The notes under the pieces: generated by a model
Told to the model about the DNA's origin: nothing
The model's database searches: none
Seen by the model: the letters and a program-made list of their open reading frames with translations, nothing else
Program-made: the position numbers and the translations under genes
Shown: positions 25,129 through 34,973 of the stretch, one piece after another
Numbering within the stretch: position 1 is the stretch's first letter
Layout of the letters: every line of letters begins with the position of its first letter
NCBI GenBank assembly: GCA_017428265.1
Contig: JAFRRD010000041.1
Location: 99,047 to 163,046, forward strand
Origin: Lachnospiraceae bacterium
Lineage (GTDB): Bacteria; Bacillota; Clostridia; Lachnospirales; Lachnospiraceae
Direction: 5' to 3'
Length of the DNA stretch: 64,000 nucleotides

Positions 25129-27021
25129 TTATTGTTTTTTATTGGTGAGGCGTCCGATGAGATACCGGGCGCCGTACAGTCCGTGGGTGCCGGGATGGTA
25201 GAAATACTGCTCGCGCAGGGCTGCGGCCTTTTCCTCCGAACGGCCGGCGGCGAGCAGTTCGGCAGCTGCCTTGTCCGCCTGGGCGGCCTCACTTTTTTCG
25301 ACCGCACGGCCAAGCACGCTACGGAGACGAATCTCCTGCGGCACGATGCCGAGCGCTTCCCAGTTCGGGTTTTCGACCTTCATCTTCGTGTTCACGAAGA
25401 GGACAGGCCTGCCGGTCGCCAGGCCGAACTCGATGCCGATGCCCGACCAGTCGGTGATGAGCAGGTCGGAGGAATAAACGGAAGAAGCCGCGGAGAAATC
25501 ATACTCGAAGACCAGGCGTTCCCCTTCTTCGGCGGCATAACGTTCCTTCAGCAGCTGCAGCCTGTCGGGCCAGCGCTTTGCATACTCGGGATGCGGCCGG
25601 ACGATCACTTTGTACTCCGCAGCGTACAGGCTCCGGATCAGCTCGTCGGCGCAGGAATCCAGCAGGTTGTCTTCCTGCCAGCTCGGCGCGATCAGGATCT
25701 GCGCGGGTCCTTCCTTCTTCTCCGGCAGGCTCCGGACGCCTTCGACCAGTTCGTCCATCAGCGGATAGCCGAACTCGACCAGCGTTTTTTCCTTCGTGCC
25801 GTAAAGTTTTTCGGCCGCGCGGACCTCGTCTCTGATGTGCGGCCCGGTCATGAAGACCGTGTCAAAATGGTCCAGGGCATGTTCGCGGAAGCCCATATGG
25901 GAACTCGCGGGATCATGCGGCACGTAAATGTATTCGATATCCTTCTTCATCAGCGAGCGCTTCAGATAGAAGTTTTCCAGGTCCGGCGTGGTCATGACGA
26001 AGATGTCGCACTCGAGGCGCATCATCAGGGTCACCATCTTCCTGACGGAGATGTAGTACGGCAGGATGCGCGGCTCGGTCTTCGCCAGCTCGAAGATCTG
26101 GTCTTTCGGGTCGTTTGTGACGTAGTGGATGCGCACGCTCGTCTTTTTCAGCAGGGTCCCGATGATGTCCTTATAGTAGCGGTAGAAGCCGCTGCGCTCG
26201 GAATAGAAGACCAGGTGCTTGTTGTTGATGCTGAAGAAGCGCTTGTAGTCGGCTTTCTCGCGGGCTTTGTCTTCCTTGGAAATGACCTGTCCGGAGTTCA
26301 GCCGGTCCAGCTCCCCGAGAGCTTTGCGGCTTGCTTCCAGTTCCTCATAGTCGACGTATTTCTTCGGCGGGATCGCCAGGTTCAGCAGATACAGCTGCAG
26401 GACGGCCAGAAGGTTGCTGGCGATCCAATACAGGCCGATGCCGCCCGGAACGAAGAAGCCCAGAAAGAGCGAGAGCCCGATCGAGAAGATGGACATGCCC
26501 CACTGGTTGACTTTGCTCTGTTCGTGCTGCAGCACGTTCGAGCGGTTCTGCGCGATGCACAGGGCGGCGGCGGACAGCGCCGCCACGAAGGGGATCACGA
26601 GCATTTTGCCCAGCGCTTCGGACGGGACGAGGGTCAGGTCGAAGCCCAGAAAATGCATTTCCTGGCCGCCGGCGATCCGTCCGCGGATGACCGCGACGAC
26701 GCCCATCAGGATGACGATCTGCAGAAAGAGCGGGACGAGGCTGGCCATCGGGTGATAGCCCTTTTCCTTATACATCTCGGCCTGCTTTTCGGCGATGGTG
26801 TCGGCATCGCCGTAGTAGCGGGCCCTGATGCGGTTCACCGCCGGCTGGATCTCCACCATTTTGATGGAGTTTTTCTGGACCCAGACCGAGATCGGCAGCA
26901 GGATGATCTTCGATATTAGCGTAAACAGCAGGATGGCCCAGCCGTAATTCATCAGAAAGCCGTAGCACCAGTCCATGACGGCGCCGAGAGGGACGGCGAT
27001 CCACTCGGAAATTCTTTCCAT
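25129..27021 (-). CDS. YidC/Oxa1-type insertase fused to CDP-glycerol glycerophosphotransferase
   Basis: A 630-residue two-domain protein. Residues 1 to about 235 are YidC/Oxa1-like. They carry VEIQPAVNRIRARYYGD, the cytoplasmic hairpin EKQAEMYKEKGYHPMASLVPLFLQ, and further helices ending GIGLYWIASNLLAVLQL. Residues of about 265-610 form a TagB/TagF-like domain with YIYVPHDPASSH, APSWQEDNLL, VIVRPHPEYAKRW and LLITDWSGIGIEFG, the hallmarks of polyglycerol-/polyribitol-phosphate transferases. Insertase and teichoic-type polymerase are normally separate proteins. The fusion could anchor polymer synthesis at the membrane. A GDPD enzyme in the same operon fits glycerol-phosphate metabolism. Whether the YidC half still inserts proteins is unknown. 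Confidence 0.88.
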   Translation of the reverse strand: MERISEWIAVPLGAVMDWCYGFLMNYGWAILLFTLISKIILLPISVWVQKNSIKMVEIQPAVNRIRARYYGDADTIAEKQAEMYKEKGYHPMASLVPLFLQIVILMGVVAVIRGRIAGGQEMHFLGFDLTLVPSEALGKMLVIPFVAALSAAALCIAQNRSNVLQHEQSKVNQWGMSIFSIGLSLFLGFFVPGGIGLYWIASNLLAVLQLYLLNLAIPPKKYVDYEELEASRKALGELDRLNSGQVISKEDKAREKADYKRFFSINNKHLVFYSERSGFYRYYKDIIGTLLKKTSVRIHYVTNDPKDQIFELAKTEPRILPYYISVRKMVTLMMRLECDIFVMTTPDLENFYLKRSLMKKDIEYIYVPHDPASSHMGFREHALDHFDTVFMTGPHIRDEVRAAEKLYGTKEKTLVEFGYPLMDELVEGVRSLPEKKEGPAQILIAPSWQEDNLLDSCADELIRSLYAAEYKVIVRPHPEYAKRWPDRLQLLKERYAAEEGERLVFEYDFSAASSVYSSDLLITDWSGIGIEFGLATGRPVLFVNTKMKVENPNWEALGIVPQEIRLRSVLGRAVEKSEAAQADKAAAELLAAGRSEEKAAALREQYFYHPGTHGLYGARYLIGRLTNKKQ

Positions 27022-27058
27022 GGTCTTCCCTTCGCAATAACACTTGATTTGCCCAAAA

Positions 27059-27087
27059 ATTATAGCACTTTATTCCTTTCTTGTCCA
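27059..27087 (-). promoter_or_regulatory. Promoter of the YidC-fusion operon
   Basis: Minus strand TGGACA (from 27082-27087), 17-base spacer, TATAAT (from 27059-27064). A weaker plus-strand promoter for the next gene (TTGTCA 27153-27158, GATAAA 27175-27180) lies divergently. Confidence 0.75.
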
Positions 27088-27221
27088 CAGCGGCGAACGG
27101 CAATTTGTCCGGGCTTCGCGTATGGTTTTTCTGCTGTTTTTTGCGGGAAGTATTGTCATCTCTAGCCGCAGTGTGATAAACTAAGCAGGAATGAACAGCA
27201 AAACAATTGAGGAGCATCGCA

Positions 27222-28028
27222 ATGGGAAGCCTCGGGAGGAAACGTCTCTGGCTGCTGGATATGGACGGTACGCTCTACCTCGGAGACAGTTTGTTTCCGG
27301 GGACGATAAGATTTCTGCGCACCATCCGGGAGTCCGGCGGCAGATACATATTTATGAGCAACAATTCCTCGCGGGGAACGGATGCGTATGTCAGCAGGCT
27401 CAGACGCTTCGGGATCCTGGCTTCGCCGGAGGATTTTCTGACCAGCGCGGACGCGGCGATCGATCTGCTCCGGCGGGAACAGCCGGGAAAGCGAGGCTTT
27501 GCGGTCGGCACGGCTTCGTTCATCGGACAGCTGCAGATCGCCGGTTTTACGGTGAGTGAAGACAACTGGCGGGAAGCGGATTATCTGCTGGTCGGCTTTG
27601 ACCGGGAACTGACATACAGGAAGCTGGAGGATGCCTGCCGGCTGCTGGCGGCGAAACCGGACATTCCGTACTACGCAACGAACCCGGACTGGGTCTGTCC
27701 CACGGAATTCGGTTCGATTCCCGACTGCGGCAGCATCTGCGAAATGCTCTTCAGGGCGAGCGGAAAACGGCCTCGCTTCATCGGCAAGCCTGAAAAATAC
27801 ATGCCGGAACTCGCCATGCGGCGTCTGGGGTATTCCCGTGATGAGACGGTTCTGATCGGCGACCGCATTTACACGGACATTGCCTGCGGTGCGAATACCG
27901 GGGTGGACAGCATTTTCGTCCTGAGCGGCGAAGGCGTCCCGGAGGACATCGAACGTTATGGCATCTCACCGACCTGGATATTCCCGTCCGTTGCCGAGGT
28001 GGCCGATGCGATCGAAGCGGCCCGCTGA
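27222..28028 (+). CDS. HAD-IIA family (NagD/PNPase-like) phosphatase
   Basis: A 268-residue HAD-IIA hydrolase. Motif I is WLLDMDGTLYLGDSLFPG, motif II is FMSNNSSRG, and the C2 cap occupies the middle. Motif III/IV is GKPEKYMPELAMRRLGYSRDETVLIGDRIYTDIACG. Relatives hydrolyse p-nitrophenyl phosphate, UMP or glycerol phosphate, so the in vivo substrate is open. The ATG at 27222 with GAGGAG upstream is preferred to TTG at 27207. It is followed by an MFS transporter, probably in the same transcript. Confidence 0.9.
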   Translation: MGSLGRKRLWLLDMDGTLYLGDSLFPGTIRFLRTIRESGGRYIFMSNNSSRGTDAYVSRLRRFGILASPEDFLTSADAAIDLLRREQPGKRGFAVGTASFIGQLQIAGFTVSEDNWREADYLLVGFDRELTYRKLEDACRLLAAKPDIPYYATNPDWVCPTEFGSIPDCGSICEMLFRASGKRPRFIGKPEKYMPELAMRRLGYSRDETVLIGDRIYTDIACGANTGVDSIFVLSGEGVPEDIERYGISPTWIFPSVAEVADAIEAAR

Positions 28029-28098
28029 AAGGATCCGGTTGAGAAAAAACAACGCAGATACGGCGCGCTGCTGCACGCGTATGCGGAAGGAGCAATAT

Positions 28099-29652
28099 AT
28101 GAAACTGAACTACAAACGCACGATCCTGGTGGGCTTTGCCTTCTTCCTGATCTGCGCCTTCTGGCAGGCGTATGACACCGTGATCCCGCTGATCCTGACC
28201 AACAAGTTCGGCATGAAGCAGACCTGGTCCGGCGTGATCATGGCGCTTGACAACATCCTGGCCCTGTTCATGCTGCCGCTGTTCGGCTCGATCTCCGACA
28301 AATGCAAAAGCAAGCTCGGCCGCCGCACGCCGTTCATCCTGATCGGCACGATCCTGGCGGCGGTCATGTTCGTCGCTCTGGCCTTTACCGACGCCGCGCA
28401 ACTGAAGAAAATCAAGGAAGTCGCGACGGTCGACGACCCGGCGGCGCTGGAGATCGTTTATGACAAAGAGGCGGATGAGGAACTGATGACGCCCTCCGGC
28501 GAGACCTTCAGGCTGAAGGACAAATATACGAAAGAACAGTTTGCCGCGATCCAGTCCCAGGTCGAAGAAGACGGCAAGCTGAAGACTGCTAAGGAATATA
28601 CGAACTACGTCGTTCCGGCGCGCCAGGCCTATGCACGGGCGGTGACGGCGGGAGACTCCGGGACGCTCGTCCTCTTCATCATCCTCCTGCTGATCGTGCT
28701 GGTCGCCATGTCGACCTTCCGCAGCCCCGCGGTCGCGCTGATGCCTGACGTCACGATCAAACCTCTGCGTTCGAAAGCCAATGCCGTCATCAACCTGATG
28801 GGCACCTTCGGCGGCATGATCGTGCTTGGTCTCGGCATCGTTTTTGCGACCTCGGCCGTAAAGAATTCGATGATGAGTTACACGATGTTCTTCTCCGTGG
28901 TCTCCGGCATCATGCTCCTTTCGCTCCTTGTCTTCATGCTGACGGTGCGCGAGCCGCAGTGGGCGCTCGAGATGCGCGAAGACAGCGTGAAATACGGCAT
29001 TGAAGAGAACCTCGAGGAGGCGATCGGCGGCACCCGCGGCCTGACGGCGGATGAGAAGAAATCGCTCCTGTTCATCCTGGCCTCGATCGTGCTGTGGTTC
29101 TTCGGCTACAACGCGGTGACAAGCAAATATTCGGTCTACGCGACGAATATCCTCCACAAGGACTACAACCTGACGCTGATGATCGCGCAGGGCGCAGCCA
29201 TCGTGTCCTACCTGCCCGTCGGCATCATCGCTTCCAAGGTGGGGCGGAAGAAAACGATCCTGGCCGGTGTCGTCATGCTGACCGTCGCCTTCAGCACGGC
29301 CGCCTTCATGAACTCCGACAGCCCGACCATGCTGATGAATGTCATTTTCGCGCTTGCCGGCATTGCCTGGGCGACCATCAACGTGAACTCCTTCCCGATG
29401 GTCGTGGAACTGGCGAGCGGCGGCAACATCGGCAAATACACCGGCTTCTACTACACCGCTTCGATGGCGGCGCAGGTCGCGACCCCGATGCTGAGCGGCT
29501 TCCTGATGGATCAGTTCGGCATGCGGATCCTTTTCCCGTACGCGGCGATCTTTGTCGGTATCGCCTTCGTGACCATGCTCTTCGTCAGACACGGCGACTC
29601 GAAGCCGATCGCGAAGACCGGTCTCGAAGCGCTTGAGGGAGCTGACGACTGA
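28099..29652 (+). CDS. MFS transporter of the GPH / sugar-cation symporter type
   Basis: A 517-residue transporter with about 12 helices. Helix 1 region FFLICAFWQAYDTVIPLIL precedes the loop 2-3 motif SISDKCKSKLGRRTPFIL, which resembles GPH and SLC45-like sugar carriers. A soluble insertion of about 85 residues between helices 4 and 5 (roughly 105-190, rich in Lys/Glu) is unusual for the family. Helices resume at LVLFIILLLIVLVAM. The later stretch is FAMSVVELASGG-like but reads NSFPMVVELASGGNIGKYTG. Sugar or glycoside import is likely but not specific. AAGGAG precedes the ATG at 28099. Confidence 0.82.
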   Translation: MKLNYKRTILVGFAFFLICAFWQAYDTVIPLILTNKFGMKQTWSGVIMALDNILALFMLPLFGSISDKCKSKLGRRTPFILIGTILAAVMFVALAFTDAAQLKKIKEVATVDDPAALEIVYDKEADEELMTPSGETFRLKDKYTKEQFAAIQSQVEEDGKLKTAKEYTNYVVPARQAYARAVTAGDSGTLVLFIILLLIVLVAMSTFRSPAVALMPDVTIKPLRSKANAVINLMGTFGGMIVLGLGIVFATSAVKNSMMSYTMFFSVVSGIMLLSLLVFMLTVREPQWALEMREDSVKYGIEENLEEAIGGTRGLTADEKKSLLFILASIVLWFFGYNAVTSKYSVYATNILHKDYNLTLMIAQGAAIVSYLPVGIIASKVGRKKTILAGVVMLTVAFSTAAFMNSDSPTMLMNVIFALAGIAWATINVNSFPMVVELASGGNIGKYTGFYYTASMAAQVATPMLSGFLMDQFGMRILFPYAAIFVGIAFVTMLFVRHGDSKPIAKTGLEALEGADD

Positions 29653-29709
29653 TCCGGCTGCCGGATAACTCCGGCGGCAGACAATACAATTATTTCCGGG
29701 GGTCGATCC

Positions 29710-30828
29710 ATGATTACCGTTCGTGAAGTAAGCACCAAACGCGATCAGCGGGAGTTCCTCAACTTCCCGCTCCGCCTGTATAAGGATGAACCGAATTTTG
29801 TTCCGCCGCTGTACGGCGACGAGAAGAAGATCTTCCGGCCCGACTATATCTACTACGATACCAGCGAGGCGGTCTATTTCCTCGCGGAAGAGGACGATAA
29901 GACCGTCGGCCGCATTTCCGGCATCCTGCAGAAGGCCAGCAACGAAAAGCGGGGCGAAAAGCGCATCCGCTTCACCCGTTTCGACGCGGTCGACAGGCAG
30001 GAGGTCGCCGATGCCCTCTTCAAAGCCCTGGAGGACTGGGGCCGCGCGAAGGGCATGACCGAGATCTGCGGGCCGCTCGGCTTTTCGGATCTCGAGCGGG
30101 AGGGCCTGCTGGTCGAAGGCTTCGAATACCTCGCCACTTTCGAGGAACAGTACAATTTCGACTATTACGGAAAGCTGATCGAAGGCTGCGGCTTCGCAAA
30201 GGAGATCGACTGGACGGAGAGCCGCCTGCAGCCCGATCCGGAGCATGTCGAACAGATGGCCCGGCTCTCGGAAAAGTTCATGGAGCGCTATAAGCTCCAT
30301 TGGGGGAAGGCGAAGAACACCGCGGAATTCATTGACAAATACGGCGAAAAGTTCTTCGAACTGATCGACAAAAGCTACGCGAAGCTCTACGGCACCGTGG
30401 ATTTCACGAAGGGCATGAAGGACATGCTGATCAGCAATTTCAAGCTGGTCATCAAACTGGACTACGTCGGGATCCTGCTGGACGAAAATGAAGACCCGGT
30501 CGGCATGGGGCTTTGCTTTCCGGCGATGGCAGACGCTCTGGTCGGTTCGGGCGGACATCTGTATCCGTGGACCCTGGTGAAACTCCTGTATGCGATCAAC
30601 AATCCGAAGGTCATCGACCTTGCCCTGATCGGTGTCGATCCGGCCTGGGCGAACCGCGGCGTTTCCGTCATCATCTGCAGCCTGCTGAACAAAATGCTGA
30701 TCGACAAGAAGATCGAATACGCAGAGACGAACCTGAACCTGGAGGATAATTACGCGATCAACAATCTCTGGAAACGCTTCGACCGCTTTCAGCACAAGCG
30801 CCGCCGCAGCTACGTCAAAAAGCTGTAG
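29710..30828 (+). CDS. GNAT-like acyltransferase family protein
   Basis: A 372-residue protein. The opening (FLNFPLRLYKDEPNFVPPL) and the middle (ICGPLGFSDLEREGLLVEGFE) are those of a conserved bacterial family usually annotated as GNAT-like or uncharacterised. The C-terminal half has GNAT-like elements (NRGVSVIICSLLNKMLIDKKIEYAETNLNLEDNYAINNLWKRF). It lacks a clean RxxGxG/A acetyl-CoA loop, so catalytic activity is uncertain. The ATG has GGGGG upstream. A hairpin with CTGCCG/CGGCAG arms (29658-29680) separates it from the MFS gene. Confidence 0.65.
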   Translation: MITVREVSTKRDQREFLNFPLRLYKDEPNFVPPLYGDEKKIFRPDYIYYDTSEAVYFLAEEDDKTVGRISGILQKASNEKRGEKRIRFTRFDAVDRQEVADALFKALEDWGRAKGMTEICGPLGFSDLEREGLLVEGFEYLATFEEQYNFDYYGKLIEGCGFAKEIDWTESRLQPDPEHVEQMARLSEKFMERYKLHWGKAKNTAEFIDKYGEKFFELIDKSYAKLYGTVDFTKGMKDMLISNFKLVIKLDYVGILLDENEDPVGMGLCFPAMADALVGSGGHLYPWTLVKLLYAINNPKVIDLALIGVDPAWANRGVSVIICSLLNKMLIDKKIEYAETNLNLEDNYAINNLWKRFDRFQHKRRRSYVKKL

Positions 30829-30872
30829 AACGGAAGTGGACTGGTATGGAAAAGTATCAGTGGGTAATGTGC

Positions 30873-30878
30873 TATACT
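30873..30878 (+). promoter_or_regulatory. Extended -10 element before the IS remnant
   Basis: TGCTATACT forms an extended -10 (TG at 30870-30871, TATACT at 30873-30878). No good -35 is visible. It is 22 bases before the orfA remnant and may also feed the partner-switching genes. Confidence 0.4.
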
Positions 30879-30900
30879 GTATTGGCAAGGAGGTAAAAGA

Positions 30901-31143
30901 ATGCCAAGCAACAATAGCAAATACACCCAGGAGACCCGGGAAAAGACAGCACGCTACGTGCTGGAGACTGGGAAGTCCGCCACCAGTGTCGCAGAAGAAT
31001 TGGAAATCAATACGAACATCGTCTGTAAATGAGTAAGGGAATATCGGAGAAATCACGAATTACCGAGTTATGCCGAAGAAAAAGGTATACAGAAAAAAGA
31101 ACCGCAGACGGAGGACGAAATGATGGGCCAAAGAACTGGATAG
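30901..31143 (+). pseudogene. IS3-type transposase orfA remnant with internal stop
   Basis: AAGGAGGT precedes ATG 30901. The frame gives KYTQETREKTARYVLETGKS and SVAEELEIN, a helix-turn-helix typical of IS3-family OrfA. At 31030 a TGA stands where Trp is expected (VCK-stop-VREYRRNHELPSYAEEKG). The frame then runs to TAG at 31141, losing the usual C-terminal coiled coil. No orfB and no inverted repeats are recognisable nearby. This is a dead fragment lying directly upstream of the STAS gene. Confidence 0.75.
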
Positions 31144-31217
31144 TCAGTAAGTACGTATATGGCATAAAAGCCCACTACAAAATAGACTACCAGTCCACAG
31201 CGAAGGAGGAATAAGCC

Positions 31218-31523
31218 ATGAGCATGAAAATGAATCTGATCAAGCACGGTACCGAAGGCGAGCTGCAGATGATCGGTTACATCGATGCCGGAAATGCGGG
31301 CGAGGTGGATAAGATCCTCATGGATCTGACGCACCAGTTTGAGAGCCTCGTTCTGGACATGGAGAAACTGGAATACGTGTCCAGTGCCGGTCTGCGCGCC
31401 TTCCGCCATGCCTATATGGAAATGCGCCAGAAGCACGGTGTCCTGGCAGCGAAAAATGTCGGCAGGTCCGTGATGGAAGTGCTGGAGATCACCGGCTTCA
31501 CCCGTCTGTTCAAGTTTATTTGA
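31218..31523 (+). CDS. STAS-domain anti-sigma-factor antagonist
   Basis: A 101-residue STAS protein of the SpoIIAA/RsbV type. The site of regulatory phosphorylation is in LEYVSSAGLRAFRHAYMEM, where one of the two Ser residues near position 56 should be the target. KNVGRSVMEVLEITGFTRLF is the conserved C-terminal part. Dephosphorylated STAS antagonists bind their partner kinase and free its other target. GGAGGAATAA precedes the ATG. It is followed by its probable kinase and phosphatase, with no sigma factor in sight. Confidence 0.9.
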   Translation: MSMKMNLIKHGTEGELQMIGYIDAGNAGEVDKILMDLTHQFESLVLDMEKLEYVSSAGLRAFRHAYMEMRQKHGVLAAKNVGRSVMEVLEITGFTRLFKFI

Positions 31524-31599
31524 CATGTCCGGCGGAAGTTCATCCTCCGGCTGCATTTTCCGCAGGAAGAGAGCAGACCGGAAACGGAGGAAGAATAAG

Positions 31600-32007
31600 A
31601 TGGAAAAACGGATCATTCCCGCACGGCTGGACTGTCTTGACGATGCGACGGGATTTGTGGAACAGATCCTGGAGCGTGCGGGCTTTTCCGAGGAGAAGAT
31701 CCTGCAGGTCCATTTGGCCGCGGAAGAGATTTTTGTGAATATCGTCAGTTACGCCTATCCTTCGGGTGAAGGGGAGGCGGAGCTTCGCTGTGAGCTTCTG
31801 CAGACACCCGACCGTGTGCGGATCACCTTTGTTGACAGCGGCGAGCCGTTTGATCCGCTGGCGCAGGAAGACGCCGATACTTCGGAGGAAGGGCTTCTCG
31901 GGCGCGAAGGCGGCCTGGGTATCCTGCTGATCAAGAAGCTCATGGACCATGTCAGCTACCGTTACGTCAACGGGAAGAACGAGCTGACCATCGAAAAAAG
32001 AAAATAA
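31600..32007 (+). CDS. HATPase_c anti-sigma-factor serine kinase (SpoIIAB/RsbW-like)
   Basis: A 135-residue GHKL ATPase of the anti-sigma kinase type. The N box is HLAAEEIFVNIVSYAYP; the G1 box is FVDSGEPFDPL; the G2 region is LLGREGGLGILLIKKLMD. These proteins bind and inhibit a sigma factor or another target and phosphorylate the STAS antagonist. The start at 31600 has GAGGAAG upstream; a longer reading overlaps the STAS stop but lacks family similarity. It sits between the STAS and SpoIIE-phosphatase genes. Confidence 0.9.
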   Translation: MEKRIIPARLDCLDDATGFVEQILERAGFSEEKILQVHLAAEEIFVNIVSYAYPSGEGEAELRCELLQTPDRVRITFVDSGEPFDPLAQEDADTSEEGLLGREGGLGILLIKKLMDHVSYRYVNGKNELTIEKRK

Positions 32008-32046
32008 GAACGCTCCAGTCGGATAGAGGCTGAAGCAGGAGATGAT

Positions 32047-33780
<1,734 letters not shown>

Positions 33781-34052
33781 CACGAAGACTCACCTTATCT
33801 ACAGGAAGAAATAAAGCAGTAAAGGAAACACGACCAAGGGCAAACTTCTTGATGCGATCATCGCGAAACTGCAGGAACTGGATCAGAGAAAGCAGGAGCC
33901 GGCTCCGGATTATGTTTTACATATCATACTTAAGCGAAAATGCTGCTTCATTTCAATAGGAAGATAGGAAACGGCATAAATCAGGCATAAAAAACGCAAG
34001 GCGGGAATTGACGGAAAAGGATCCCGCGGGACGTCGGAAAAGGAAGAAGAGG
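33781..34052. other. Intergenic stretch with a coding-like patch
   Basis: Between the phosphatase gene and the cyclophilin promoter. From about 33835 a plus-strand frame reads KGKLLDAIIAKLQELDQRKQ and stops at about 33968. It has no start codon with a ribosome site. It may be a decayed gene end. I see no terminator, repeat or RNA motif in the rest. Confidence 0.3.
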
Positions 34053-34081
34053 ATGACAGGGGACGGCTTTTGTGCTATATT
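34053..34081 (+). promoter_or_regulatory. Promoter of the cyclophilin gene
   Basis: ATGACA at 34053-34058, 17-base spacer, TATATT at 34076-34081. Confidence 0.65.
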
Positions 34082-34129
34082 GATTAAGCCTGCTCCGGCA
34101 GGTGACAAACAAAAAGAAAGGATCCCGAC

Positions 34130-34651
34130 ATGACGAATCCTCTGGTTACTTTTGAAATGGAAAACGGCGACACTTTCCGCGCGGAACTGTACCCGGAAGT
34201 TGCACCGAATACCGTGAACAACTTTATTTCGCTGGTGAAAAAGGGCTTTTATGACGGCCTGACCTTCCACCGCATCATCTCCGGCTTCATGATCCAGGGC
34301 GGCGACCCGGACGGCAACGGGACCGGCGGCCCGGGCTATGATATCAAGGGGGAATTCAATTCCAACGGCTTTGCCAATGCGCTGAAGCACACCGAGGGCG
34401 TGCTCAGCATGGCGCGCGCCATGGATCCGGACAGCGCCGGCAGCCAGTTCTTTGTCATGGTGGCGTCCGCACCGCATCTGGACGGCGAATACGCAGCCTT
34501 CGGCAAGGTCCTGGAGGGCATGGATGCGGTCCACCGCGTGGAAAAGGTCCGTACGAATCCCTGGAACAACCGGCCGCTCCGTCCGGTCGTGATGAAGAAG
34601 GTCACGGTCGACACAAGAGGCATAGAGTATCCGGAGCCGGAGAAGGTCTGA
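34130..34651 (+). CDS. Cyclophilin-type peptidyl-prolyl cis-trans isomerase
   Basis: A 173-residue single-domain cyclophilin. PNTVNNFISLVKKGFYDGLTFHRIISGFMIQGGDP carries the catalytic Arg within FHRI. SMARAMDPDSAGSQFFVM and HLDGEYAAFGKVLEGMDAV are the substrate-pocket motifs. It has no signal peptide, so it is cytoplasmic. It accelerates proline isomerisation in protein folding. AAAGGAT lies upstream of the ATG. Monocistronic, between its own promoter and a strong terminator. Confidence 0.95.
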   Translation: MTNPLVTFEMENGDTFRAELYPEVAPNTVNNFISLVKKGFYDGLTFHRIISGFMIQGGDPDGNGTGGPGYDIKGEFNSNGFANALKHTEGVLSMARAMDPDSAGSQFFVMVASAPHLDGEYAAFGKVLEGMDAVHRVEKVRTNPWNNRPLRPVVMKKVTVDTRGIEYPEPEKV

Positions 34652-34670
34652 GCAGAAGATGCCTGAAATG

Positions 34671-34713
34671 AAAGCCGGACAGGGCTGAAATCGGTCCTGC
34701 CCGGCTTTACTTT
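34671..34713 (+). terminator. Terminator after the cyclophilin gene
   Basis: AAAGCCGGACAGG (34671-34683) pairs with CCTGCCCGGCTTT (34696-34708) with one mismatch, followed by ACTTT. Its 3' arm abuts the riboswitch promoter. Confidence 0.8.
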
Positions 34714-34733
34714 GTCCGAAAAACGTGTATAAT
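34705..34733 (+). promoter_or_regulatory. Promoter of the cobalamin riboswitch transcript
   Basis: TATAAT at 34728-34733 with a poor -35 (TTTACT or CTTTAC at 34705-34711) that overlaps the preceding terminator arm. Confidence 0.55.
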
Positions 34734-34740
34734 AATCGCG

Positions 34741-34900
34741 CAGGCGTCCCGCGGGGGACTTAATAAGGAAGCAGGTGAAAGACCTGCGCTGTACCGGCAA
34801 CTGTAACGCAGACGAAATCCATGAATGTCATTGCGGACCGCGGTCCGTGAGAAGGCGGAGAGTAGGGTGAAGCGAAGCCAGGAGACTTACCTGACATATC
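34741..34900 (+). ncRNA. Cobalamin (B12) riboswitch
   Basis: The conserved order is present: GGAAGCAGGTGAAAGACCTG (34767-34786), then GGCAACTGTAACG (about 34796-34808). A variable domain follows, and the B12 box GAAGCCAGGAGACTTACCT ends near 34892. Downstream hairpin arms (GACAG/CTGTC, GCAG/CTGC, CAGG/CCTG) between 34908 and 34965 could form the expression platform over the start region of the DUF4430 gene. Binding of a cobalamin should shut off the two genes that follow. Confidence 0.9.
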
Positions 34901-34973
34901 AGAGGAGACTGACAGAAAAAACTGTCCTTGCAGCCGGGAAACTGCACAGGGCTTATTTTCCTGTCGAAAAACA

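Noticed and set aside
27778-31056. A 1092-codon open frame on the minus strand
   Set aside because: It is antisense to the HAD-IIA, MFS and acetyltransferase-like genes, has no domain and a His/Asp/Arg/Gln-biased composition typical of GC-rich antisense frames.
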